DNA of 9,503 nucleotides from UBA7672 sp964550535 (GTDB taxonomy: Bacteria > Pseudomonadota > Alphaproteobacteria > Caulobacterales > Hyphomonadaceae), in assembly GCA_964550535.1 (NCBI GenBank), contig CAZJZQ010000122.1, forward strand, positions 1-9,503. Direction: 5' to 3'. The position numbers and the translations under genes are program-made. The notes beneath the pieces are model-generated. The model did not search any database, was not told where the DNA came from, and saw nothing but the letters and a program-made list of their open reading frames with translations. This document shows, piece by piece, positions 1-4,971 of the stretch; within the stretch, counting starts at the first letter, position 1, and every line of letters begins with the position of its first letter.

Positions 1-437
1 TCGAAATGCACCTTGTGCTTGATCTTCTCCGGGTCTTCGAAGTTGATCGTGCTGACCTTGAGCAGCGCAAAATAACGCTCACCTTCTTTGGGCGAACGAA
101 TATGGCCCTCGACCGTGTCACCGGTCCGGAGCGAGAAGCGGCGGATCTGCGACGGCGAGACGTAAATATCGTCCGGACCCGCGAGATAGTTGGACTGCGG
201 CGAGCGCAGGAAGCCGAACCCGTCGGGCAGGACTTCCACCACGCCGGCGCCGATGATCTCGACTTCGCGGTCGGCGAGTTCCTTGAGGATGGCGAACAGG
301 AGTTCGGATTTCGAGAGAAGCGAGGCGCCTTCGACCTCCAGCTCCTCGGCCTGGGCGAGCAACTCACCCGGCGGTTTTTTCTTGAGATCGTTCAGGAGAA
401 CGCGCTCGCGCACTTCGGTTGTCGCGTCTTCGGACAT
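1..437 (-). CDS. rho: Transcription termination factor Rho, N-terminal part (3' end outside window)
   Basis: Reading the minus strand from an ATG at 437 gives 145 codons with no stop, running off the left edge. Rho is the hexameric RNA-dependent ATPase that releases transcripts at factor-dependent terminators. The visible part is the N-terminal helical region (about residues 12-58, containing LSKSELLFAILKELA) followed by the cold-shock-like RNA-binding domain (about 62-130). Family signatures are DGFGFLRS at 72-79, DDIYVSPSQIRRF at 89-101, and RSPKEGERYFALLKV at 114-128. The ATPase core (Walker A/B, Q and R loops) is not in the window; Rho proteins are usually about 420 residues, so roughly one third is seen. 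It is separated from hemJ by 190 bp containing a terminator and a likely promoter. The ribosome-binding site is weak; the ATG was chosen because the conserved region begins shortly after it. Confidence 0.95.
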   Translation of the reverse strand, partial: MSEDATTEVRERVLLNDLKKKPPGELLAQAEELEVEGASLLSKSELLFAILKELADREVEIIGAGVVEVLPDGFGFLRSPQSNYLAGPDDIYVSPSQIRRFSLRTGDTVEGHIRSPKEGERYFALLKVSTINFEDPEKIKHKVHF

Positions 438-576
438 AGGCTCTGCAATTCGTTTGATCGCTATCTTCCTGCTGTTGCACGGTCCCGGCGCATGGCCGGA
501 TGCATGGACTGGGCGCGTGCAGTTGCGGGCAGGGATAGCTGGGGAAAGGACGCCGACCGGACGGCCGACGGCGGGT

Positions 577-605
577 TAGATAGGCTCAAAACGCTGAAAG
601 GTCAA
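577..605 (-). promoter_or_regulatory. Probable sigma70-type promoter of rho
   Basis: On the minus strand there is TTGACC (605-600, 5 of 6 to the consensus -35), a 17-nt spacer, and TATCTA (582-577, a weak -10). It lies directly after the hemJ terminator hairpin and reads toward rho. This would give rho a leader of about 130 nt (roughly 570-438). Rho is known to autoregulate through its leader in other bacteria; nothing in this leader proves that here. The -10 match is poor, so the call rests mainly on the -35, the spacing and the position. Confidence 0.45.
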
Positions 606-606
606 G

Positions 607-628
607 AAAACCCGCCAATCGGGGTTTT
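607..628 (-). terminator. Intrinsic-type terminator at the end of the hemE-hemH-hemJ operon
   Basis: A perfect 7-bp inverted repeat, AAAACCC (607-613) and GGGTTTT (622-628), encloses an 8-nt loop. On the minus strand it begins at the hemJ stop codon and ends in GGGTTTTCTT, giving a short U-rich tail. The stem has only three G:C pairs, so it is a modest terminator. Its symmetry could also stop transcription in the plus direction. It abuts the rho -35 element. Confidence 0.6.
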
Positions 629-1062
629 TACCGGGCGAAGGGCTGCACCACCACCGCGATCACGGCGAGAATGGCGATAACCATCGGGACCTCGTTCAGC
701 ATGCGCAGCTTGCGGGGCTCCAGGGGCCGCTCACCGCGGCCGATCTTCTTGCCGGTTCCGATCAGCCAACCATGGAACGCGGACAGGCCGACCACCAGCA
801 GGACTTTCGCCCAGAACCAAGGCTGGCCGGAATAATAGGCCCAGTTATGCCCGGCGAGGGCAAGACCCATCAGCCAGGTCAGGATCATGGTCGGATTGAC
901 GATGATCTTTCGGGTGGCGTTGGCGGCCTTGTCCATTGCAGCTTCGAAACGTTCGTCGCCCTTCGCTTCGAGCCGGTAAACCAGCAGACGCGGATAGATC
1001 AGCATTCCCGCCATCCATGCGATGACGGCGATGATGTGGATCGCCCGCAGCCAGTCATACAT
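628..1062 (-). CDS. hemJ: Protoporphyrinogen IX oxidase HemJ, inner-membrane protein
   Basis: A 144-residue membrane protein of the HemJ (UPF0093, CopD-like) family, which oxidises protoporphyrinogen IX to protoporphyrin IX, the penultimate step of haem synthesis. Four hydrophobic segments are visible at about residues 7-27, 53-71, 82-102 and 124-142. Family motifs include IHIIAVIAWMAGMLIYPRLLVY at the N-terminus (cut here at IAWMAG, 14-19, and YPRLLVY, 23-29), NPTMILTW at 56-63, AKVLLVVGLSAFHGWL at 85-100 with a conserved His97, and LRMLNEVP at 119-126. The ATG at 1062 matches the usual family length and start, and GGGAG lies about 11 nt upstream; a longer in-frame extension to 1188 lies inside hemH and has no family resemblance. 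The start overlaps the hemH stop by 8 nt, so the two are probably co-translated. The gene supplies the substrate of HemH. Confidence 0.93.
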   Translation of the reverse strand: MYDWLRAIHIIAVIAWMAGMLIYPRLLVYRLEAKGDERFEAAMDKAANATRKIIVNPTMILTWLMGLALAGHNWAYYSGQPWFWAKVLLVVGLSAFHGWLIGTGKKIGRGERPLEPRKLRMLNEVPMVIAILAVIAVVVQPFAR

Positions 1063-2122
1063 GAGATGTTTCTCCCACGCCGATTGGTACGGCTGCGCGG
1101 TGATTGGGGCAACCGCTCCAATTCGCCGGACAGATGCGGCCGCCCAGATGTGACCGGCAGGCGGCGGACGATGTTTCGGCCAGCGCATCCTCCACCAGGC
1201 CGGCCAGTGTCGAGATCAGCCCGTCAGCAACGCCCAGCGCGGGCGCCCGCAGATAGGTTTTACCGCCGGCCTTCTCCGCAACGAGGCGGTATTCCTCGTC
1301 GAGTTCCACCAGCGTCTCGATGTGTTCGGAAACAAAGGCGATAGGCGAGAGCAGGATCGCCTTGCCCTCGCGCGCCGCGTGTTCGACGCATTCCTCGGTC
1401 GATGGGCCGATCCATTTCATTGGACCAACACGCGACTGGTAGCAGATTTGCGTCTCCCATTGCGGCGGCAGAAGCGGCTTCAACGCGGCGACAGTCTGTC
1501 CGATCTGCCACTGATAAGGATCGCCGCTCTGCACCACCACTTCGGGCAGGCCGTGCGCAGAGAGCAGCACGCGCACATTCTCCGGCTTGCCGCCTTTTTC
1601 CCAGGTTTCGATCAGCGCCTTGGCGTGAGCCACGATAAAATCGGGCGATGTGGGATAACAGCAGATAGCGGCGTCGGCGTTTCCGCCTGCATCTTTCCAC
1701 GACTTCAACGATGACGCCGTCGTCGTGGTCGAGAATTGCGGGTAGAGCGGCAGGAGGATCACTTTGTCCGCGCCCCAGGCTTTCACGTCGCCGACCACGG
1801 TGGACGCGTAGGGCGACCAATAGCGCATGGCGATAAAGCTTTTCGCATCACGGCCGCGGCGTGTCAGTTCGACGTCGAGCGCCGCCGCCTGCTTGCGCGT
1901 TTCGGCCAGAAGAGGGGAGCCGCCGCCCATCCTGGCGTAGTTCTCACGCGCGGACGGCGCACGCGATTTCGAGATCAATCGCGCCACCAGCCAGCGTATC
2001 GGCGCGGGGCTGCGGATGATCGCCGGGTCAGAGAAAAGGTTTTTCAGAAAGGGCTGCACATCGTCCGGCCCGTCGGGTCCGCCGAGATTGAACAGGACAA
2101 CAGCGACACGCGGCCCGCTCAC
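1055..2122 (-). CDS. hemH: Ferrochelatase HemH with cysteine-bearing C-terminal extension
   Basis: A 355-residue ferrochelatase, inserting Fe(II) into protoporphyrin IX to make protohaem. Signatures are VVLFNLGGPD (8-17), LYPQFSTTTTASS (126-138), LLSAHGLP (186-193) with the catalytic His190, QICYQSRVGPMKWIGPST (225-242), and SEHIETLVELDEEY (265-278) with Glu269 in the position of the proton-handling glutamate. The start is GTG at 2122, overlapping the hemE stop by 4 nt (GTGA). After the catalytic core, a C-terminal tail carries Cys322, Cys331 and Cys338 (C-x8-C-x6-C), and Cys154/Cys155 lie internally. Ferrochelatases of Caulobacter and mycobacteria are known to bind a [2Fe-2S] cluster through three C-terminal cysteines and one internal cysteine; the same is inferred here from position only. 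Confidence 0.96.
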   Translation of the reverse strand: MSGPRVAVVLFNLGGPDGPDDVQPFLKNLFSDPAIIRSPAPIRWLVARLISKSRAPSARENYARMGGGSPLLAETRKQAAALDVELTRRGRDAKSFIAMRYWSPYASTVVGDVKAWGADKVILLPLYPQFSTTTTASSLKSWKDAGGNADAAICCYPTSPDFIVAHAKALIETWEKGGKPENVRVLLSAHGLPEVVVQSGDPYQWQIGQTVAALKPLLPPQWETQICYQSRVGPMKWIGPSTEECVEHAAREGKAILLSPIAFVSEHIETLVELDEEYRLVAEKAGGKTYLRAPALGVADGLISTLAGLVEDALAETSSAACRSHLGGRICPANWSGCPNHRAAVPIGVGETSHV

Positions 2123-3156
2123 GCATCGCCCCGGATGATCGACAGGACTTTCTCAACATTGGCGATCGGTGTTTCGGGGATCACGCCATGGCCAAGGTTG
2201 AAGATATGCGGCCGGCCGCCCAACGTTTCGAGAACTGCGCGCGTCCGCCGCTCCAGTCCTTCACCGCCCTCGGCAAGCCGCAACGGGTCGAGATTGCCTT
2301 GCACTGGCATGCCCTTGGGGAGAACCGAGTCCGCCCAGCAAAGCGGCATAGCGCTGTCGAGACCAACAGCATCCACGCCCGCGCCTTCGGCGTAATCAGG
2401 CAGCATTCCGCCCGAACCGCGCGGGAAACCGATTACCGGCTGCGTCACGCCCAGCTCACGCAGACGGGCGATGAGCAGAGCTGTGGGATGGATGATCCAG
2501 TCTTCAAATGCATCCTCCGGCAACCCCTCAGCCCAGGAGTCGAACAGCATCAGCGCATCGGCGCCGGCTTTCGCCTGCATCGCCAGATAGTGGGCGGTCG
2601 TTTCAACAAGGGCTTCGAGCACGGCGTCCAGTTCGGCGGGACTGCGATAGCCAAAACGGCGGGCGCCGGACTTGTCCGTGCCGCCGCGTCCCTCGATCGC
2701 ATAAACCGCCACCGTCCACGGCGCGCCGGCGAAACCGATCAGGGTCGTGCTGGCGGGCAGGGCGGCTTTCACCCGGCTGACCGTTTCTCCCACAGGAGCG
2801 AGCTTTGTGAGCGCGCGCTCCATGGATACGCCGGACAGGTCAGAAGCTTTTTCGATGGCCGCGACGCGGGGGCCTTCGCCCTCCACGAATTTCACGTCGC
2901 GGCCCATCGCATCGAGGATCAGCAGGATGTCCGCGAACAGGATCGCCCCGTCCATACCATAGCGGCGGACCGGCTGAAGCGTTGCCTCAGCGGCGAGGGA
3001 TGGCGAATAACAGAAATCCAGGAAATCCTTCGCCCGGGCGCGAAGCTCACGATATTCCGGAAGATGCCGTCCTGCCTGACGCATCATCCATGCAGGAACG
3101 GGATCAACTCTTTCCCGTTTCAATACCCTGAGCAACGGCTTCTGGTCTGACGTCAC
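2119..3156 (-). CDS. hemE: Uroporphyrinogen III decarboxylase HemE
   Basis: A 345-residue cytosolic enzyme that removes four carboxylates from uroporphyrinogen III to give coproporphyrinogen III. The substrate-binding loop is MMRQAGRHLPEYR (24-36) with Arg26 and Arg30. FADIL (75-79) holds the essential Asp76. Other conserved residues are Tyr152 in VYAIEG, Ser207 in FDSWAEG, GNLDP at 287-291, and His323 in GHGVIPETP. Length and motif order are normal for the family. The start is GTG at 3156, preceded by a GGGTGAAGC ribosome-binding segment; residues 7-36 (starting PLLRVLKRE) match the usual N-terminus. It is the first gene of the hemE-hemH-hemJ set and borders the putative replication origin, a position conserved across many Alphaproteobacteria. 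Its promoter must lie inside the origin gap; I could not pick a convincing -35/-10 pair. Confidence 0.97.
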   Translation of the reverse strand: MTSDQKPLLRVLKRERVDPVPAWMMRQAGRHLPEYRELRARAKDFLDFCYSPSLAAEATLQPVRRYGMDGAILFADILLILDAMGRDVKFVEGEGPRVAAIEKASDLSGVSMERALTKLAPVGETVSRVKAALPASTTLIGFAGAPWTVAVYAIEGRGGTDKSGARRFGYRSPAELDAVLEALVETTAHYLAMQAKAGADALMLFDSWAEGLPEDAFEDWIIHPTALLIARLRELGVTQPVIGFPRGSGGMLPDYAEGAGVDAVGLDSAMPLCWADSVLPKGMPVQGNLDPLRLAEGGEGLERRTRAVLETLGGRPHIFNLGHGVIPETPIANVEKVLSIIRGDA

Positions 3157-3187
3157 GCTTCACCCGGTAAAGAAGACTCTTGAATCT

Positions 3188-3208
3188 GAATCTTTATCTA
3201 GAAGATTC
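3188..3208. repeat. Inverted repeat with GANTC in both arms
   Basis: GAATCTT (3188-3194) and AAGATTC (3202-3208) are perfect inverted copies around a 7-nt centre, TATCTAG. A further GAATCT lies directly upstream (3182-3187) as a tandem copy, and a related GACTCTT at 3175-3181. The segment is A+T-rich compared with its surroundings, so it is a candidate unwinding or protein-binding element beside hemE. Confidence 0.6.
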
Positions 3209-3218
3209 TGGTGGTGTT

Positions 3219-3231
3219 TAGTCCGTTGATA
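3219..3231 (-). promoter_or_regulatory. IHF-like binding site
   Basis: Read on the minus strand, the segment matches WATCAANNNNTTR at 8 of 9 defined positions (TATCAA, four bases, CTA in place of TTR). IHF bends DNA at many bacterial origins, including Caulobacter Cori. It overlaps a 7-of-9 DnaA-box-like nonamer on the same strand (TTATCAACG, 3232-3224), so either reading is possible. Confidence 0.35.
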
Positions 3232-3246
3232 AGTGAGCACAACGCG

Positions 3247-3278
3247 GCATCCACGCGCCATCCACATCCTCATCCACT
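3247..3278 (+). repeat. Three phased ATCCAC repeats, candidate weak DnaA boxes
   Basis: The nonamers GCATCCACG (3247-3255), CCATCCACA (3258-3266) and TCATCCACT (3270-3278) share the ATCCAC core of the DnaA box TTATCCACA, matching it at 6, 7 and 7 of 9 positions. They lie in the same orientation with starts 11 and 12 bp apart, close to one helical turn, so their cores face the same side of the DNA. Rows of low-affinity DnaA sites are typical of bacterial origins. Confidence 0.6.
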
Positions 3279-3313
3279 GAAGGCCTTCATACGTTCCGAC
3301 AGGGGAGCGCAGG

Positions 3314-3328
3314 TTAACGTTTCATTTA
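3314..3328 (+). promoter_or_regulatory. CtrA-like binding site 1 (TTAA-N7-TTTA)
   Basis: TTAA at 3314-3317, seven bases, then TTTA at 3325-3328: one mismatch to the CtrA consensus TTAA-N7-TTAA. The left half lies in the palindrome GTTAAC (3313-3318). CtrA binds such sites in Caulobacter Cori and blocks initiation. The binding protein is inferred. Confidence 0.6.
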
Positions 3329-3336
3329 CCTCTTGG

Positions 3337-3351
3337 TTAACAAAGCGTTAC
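3337..3351 (+). promoter_or_regulatory. CtrA-like binding site 2 (TTAA-N7-TTAC)
   Basis: TTAA at 3337-3340, seven bases, then TTAC at 3348-3351: one mismatch to TTAA-N7-TTAA. It also starts in GTTAAC (3336-3341), exactly 23 bp from the first GTTAAC, about two helical turns. These two are the only TTAA tetramers I found in the whole window. Confidence 0.6.
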
Positions 3352-3370
3352 CGAGAGTCGAGTCCCGCAG

Positions 3371-3383
3371 CCGGGATTCCCGG
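3371..3383. repeat. 13-bp palindrome centred on a GANTC site
   Basis: CCGGGA (3371-3376) and TCCCGG (3378-3383) are exact inverted copies around a single T, with GATTC spanning the centre. It is the most G+C-rich element of the gap. Possible roles are a protein-binding site or a small cruciform; its function is unknown. Confidence 0.45.
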
Positions 3384-3466
3384 GCGCCAAATTCCAGAAT
3401 CAAATCCAGACTCTTCACCTGTCGATAGCCGTGTGTGTGGAATCTGACTGCTTGTTCGGGCCCGTC

Positions 3467-3475
3467 TTGTCCACA
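3467..3475 (+). promoter_or_regulatory. Near-consensus DnaA box
   Basis: TTGTCCACA differs from the canonical DnaA box TTATCCACA at one position (8 of 9). It is the best DnaA-box match in the gap and lies 76 bp before ppsR. A weak opposite-strand partner, GATTCCACA (minus strand 3444-3436, 6 of 9), sits 22 bp to its left. Confidence 0.6.
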
Positions 3476-3550
3476 ATCTCTCCAAGGCGGTAATGAACAG
3501 ACTTGCTCCCTGTTCGGCGTGACGCCGGCGAAGACGGCTGACACACCGGC

Positions 3551-4369
3551 ATGACGCTCGACACCTACTTCAACGTCCATCTGGTTTCGGACGCGACCGG
3601 CGAAACGCTGAACGCAGTCATGCGTGCTGCCTGTGCGCAGTTCGACAATGTCGCGCCGCTGGAACACAATTATTACCTCGTGCGCTCGCCTCGCCAGCTT
3701 GAGCGGGTGCTGCAAGAGATCGAGCAGGCGCCTGGCGTTGTCCTGTTCACGATCAGCGACGAAAAGCTGCGCGCCCGGCTGGAAGAACGTTGCCGCGAAC
3801 TGGGTTCTCCCTCGCTTCCGGTCATCGATCCGGCTGTGAACATGCTGTCCCGGTATCTCGGGGTGGAATCCGCGCACAAGGTTGCCGGCCAGTATCATCT
3901 CGACGCCGAATATTTCGCGCGCATGGAAACGATCAACTTCACGCTCCAGCACGATGACGGCCAGCACACCGAGGATCTGCACGACGCCGATGTGGTGCTG
4001 GTCGGCGTGAGCCGCACATCGAAGACGCCGACCTGTGTGTATCTCGGTAATCGCGGCGTGAAGGCGGCCAACATCCCGCTGGTGCCGGGCGTGGAAATTC
4101 CTGACATTCTGTTCGGGTCCAAGGCGCCGCTGGTTGTCGGTCTGAAGATTTCGCCGGACCGGCTGGTGCAAATCCGCCGTCATCGTCTGTTGTCGCTGAA
4201 CGAGGACGCGAACACCGTCTATGCCGACGAAGATGCTGTGCGCGAGGAAATCACGCAGGCCAACCGCCTGTTTGCGCGCATGAAATGGCCGACGATCGAT
4301 GTCAGCCGCCGCTCCGTTGAAGAAACAGCCGCCGCCATTCTCAACATCATTCAGGAGCATGAGCGGTGA
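3551..4369 (+). CDS. ppsR: Pyruvate,phosphate dikinase / PEP synthase regulatory kinase-phosphorylase (DUF299, PPSR)
   Basis: A 272-residue protein of the DUF299 family. Members are bifunctional: they phosphorylate a threonine of pyruvate,phosphate dikinase (or PEP synthase) using ADP and remove it by phosphorolysis, switching the enzyme off and on. Family marks are FNVHLVSDATGETL (7-20), VVLFTI (63-68), and the nucleotide-binding motif GVSRTSKTP (152-160), followed by YLGNRGVKAANIPLVPG (164-180). A target-binding role for KWPTIDVSRRSVEETA (245-260) fits the usual C-terminal conservation. Dikinase rather than PEP synthase is the likelier partner in Alphaproteobacteria, but the sequence does not decide it. 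The ATG at 3551 has no strong Shine-Dalgarno, yet conservation starts within a few residues. The gene begins the rightward operon and is the homologue of the RP001 marker of alphaproteobacterial origins. Confidence 0.92.
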   Translation: MTLDTYFNVHLVSDATGETLNAVMRAACAQFDNVAPLEHNYYLVRSPRQLERVLQEIEQAPGVVLFTISDEKLRARLEERCRELGSPSLPVIDPAVNMLSRYLGVESAHKVAGQYHLDAEYFARMETINFTLQHDDGQHTEDLHDADVVLVGVSRTSKTPTCVYLGNRGVKAANIPLVPGVEIPDILFGSKAPLVVGLKISPDRLVQIRRHRLLSLNEDANTVYADEDAVREEITQANRLFARMKWPTIDVSRRSVEETAAAILNIIQEHER

Positions 4370-4971
4370 GCGCGCTGGAGCATCACATCACGCTGGCGTC
4401 GAAAAGCGCGGCGCGCGCCGCCGTGTTGCGCGGGGCAGGGCTGATATTCGACCAGGCCTCGCCCGGCGTGGACGAGGACATGATAAAGACCGCCTTGCGC
4501 GGTGAAGGCGCAACGCCCGGGCGTCAGGCGGAATTGCTCGCCGAAACCAAGGCGATAAAAGTTTCGATCCAGCGCGGCGGCGTCGTGCTCGGCGCCGACC
4601 AGATGCTCGATCTCGATGGCGAAGGCCTCGACAAGCCCGGGTCCATGGCGGAAGCGCGCGAGCACCTGCTGCGGCTGCGCGGCAAGACCCATGTGTTGCA
4701 GACCGCTCTGGTGGCCTGTGTCGAAGGTGCGCCAGTGTGGCGGCATATCGAAAAACCGAAACTGCGCATGCGCAATTTCTCGGACGCCTTCCTCGACGCC
4801 TATCTCGAACAGGCGGGAGAGAGCATTCTTTCCAGTGTGGGCGCCTATCAGCTCGAAAGCAGGGGATCGCAACTGTTCGACCGGATAGAGGGGGATTATT
4901 TCTCCATCCTCGGGCTGCCGCTTTTGCCGCTTCTCGGCTGGCTGCGCGATCGCGGGACGTTGCAGGCATGA
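4366..4971 (+). CDS. maf: Maf-family nucleoside triphosphate pyrophosphatase
   Basis: A 201-residue Maf/HAM1-like cytosolic pyrophosphatase. Family members hydrolyse canonical or modified nucleoside triphosphates (dTTP, UTP, m5U, pseudo-U) to monophosphates and were first linked to septum formation. Visible motifs are LASKSAAR (10-17), the substrate-binding S-x-S-x-x-R loop; LGADQML (75-81) with Asp78; LDKPGS (88-93); and the C-terminal block VGAYQLESRG (158-167) plus IEGDYFSILGLPL (174-186). The Q after GAD replaces the more common T. Which substrate subgroup it belongs to cannot be told here. The start is GTG at 4366 in a GTGA overlap with the ppsR stop; AGGAG at 4352-4356 is a good ribosome-binding site and decides this start. 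The stop overlaps the aroE start by 4 nt. Confidence 0.93.
   Translation: MSALEHHITLASKSAARAAVLRGAGLIFDQASPGVDEDMIKTALRGEGATPGRQAELLAETKAIKVSIQRGGVVLGADQMLDLDGEGLDKPGSMAEAREHLLRLRGKTHVLQTALVACVEGAPVWRHIEKPKLRMRNFSDAFLDAYLEQAGESILSSVGAYQLESRGSQLFDRIEGDYFSILGLPLLPLLGWLRDRGTLQA

Larger units (their letters stand above)
3175..3444. promoter_or_regulatory. Cluster of ten GANTC (CcrM-type) methylation sites
   Basis: GANTC occurs at 3175, 3182, 3188, 3204, 3355, 3360, 3375, 3397, 3409 and 3440 (first base of each). That is ten sites in 270 bp, against about one expected per 256 bp at random and roughly a dozen seen by eye in the other 9.1 kb. CcrM methylates GANTC in most Alphaproteobacteria, and hemimethylation after fork passage is read by regulators such as GcrA. 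The sites form two groups, 3175-3208 beside hemE and 3355-3444 toward ppsR. Confidence 0.8.
3157..3550. other. Putative chromosomal replication origin (Cori/oriC-like) between hemE and ppsR
   Basis: A 394-bp gap with no plausible gene, between divergently transcribed hemE and ppsR. In Caulobacter and Rickettsia the chromosomal origin is reported between hemE and the homologue of RP001, the family of the gene at 3551; rhizobial origins also lie next to hemE. The sequence here fits: an A+T-rich stretch at about 3165-3240, three phased ATCCAC repeats (3247-3278), two GTTAAC-based CtrA-like sites (3313-3351), ten GANTC methylation sites, an IHF-like site (3219-3231) and a near-consensus DnaA box (3467-3475). 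Both flanking operons read outward, as expected of leading-strand genes beside an origin. The region must also hold the hemE and ppsR promoters. Synteny plus motif clustering make this a strong inference; replication activity itself cannot be seen in sequence. Confidence 0.85.

Noticed and set aside
6..680. 224-codon plus-strand frame at the left end
   Set aside because: The opposite strand encodes an unmistakable Rho N-terminus up to 437; the plus frame has no family likeness.
1063..1188. 42-residue upstream extension of HemJ
   Set aside because: It lies wholly within hemH and would put a non-hydrophobic lead before the first membrane helix; family members start at the ATG at 1062, which has GGGAG upstream.
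2188..3150. 320-codon plus-strand frame opposite hemE
   Set aside because: hemE on the other strand has every catalytic motif; this frame shows none.
3211..3447. 78-codon open frame inside the hemE-ppsR gap
   Set aside because: It runs through the DnaA-like, CtrA-like and GANTC elements, has no ribosome-binding site and resembles no family; it is best read as chance.
3326..4360. 344-codon open frame on the minus strand opposite ppsR
   Set aside because: Lies opposite a clearly conserved PPSR gene and has no recognisable motif; it is a shadow of G+C-rich coding DNA.
4737..4967. Longer N-terminus for AroE, starting inside maf
   Set aside because: The conserved AroE N-terminus begins right after the ATG at 4968; the extension is the maf sequence in another frame.
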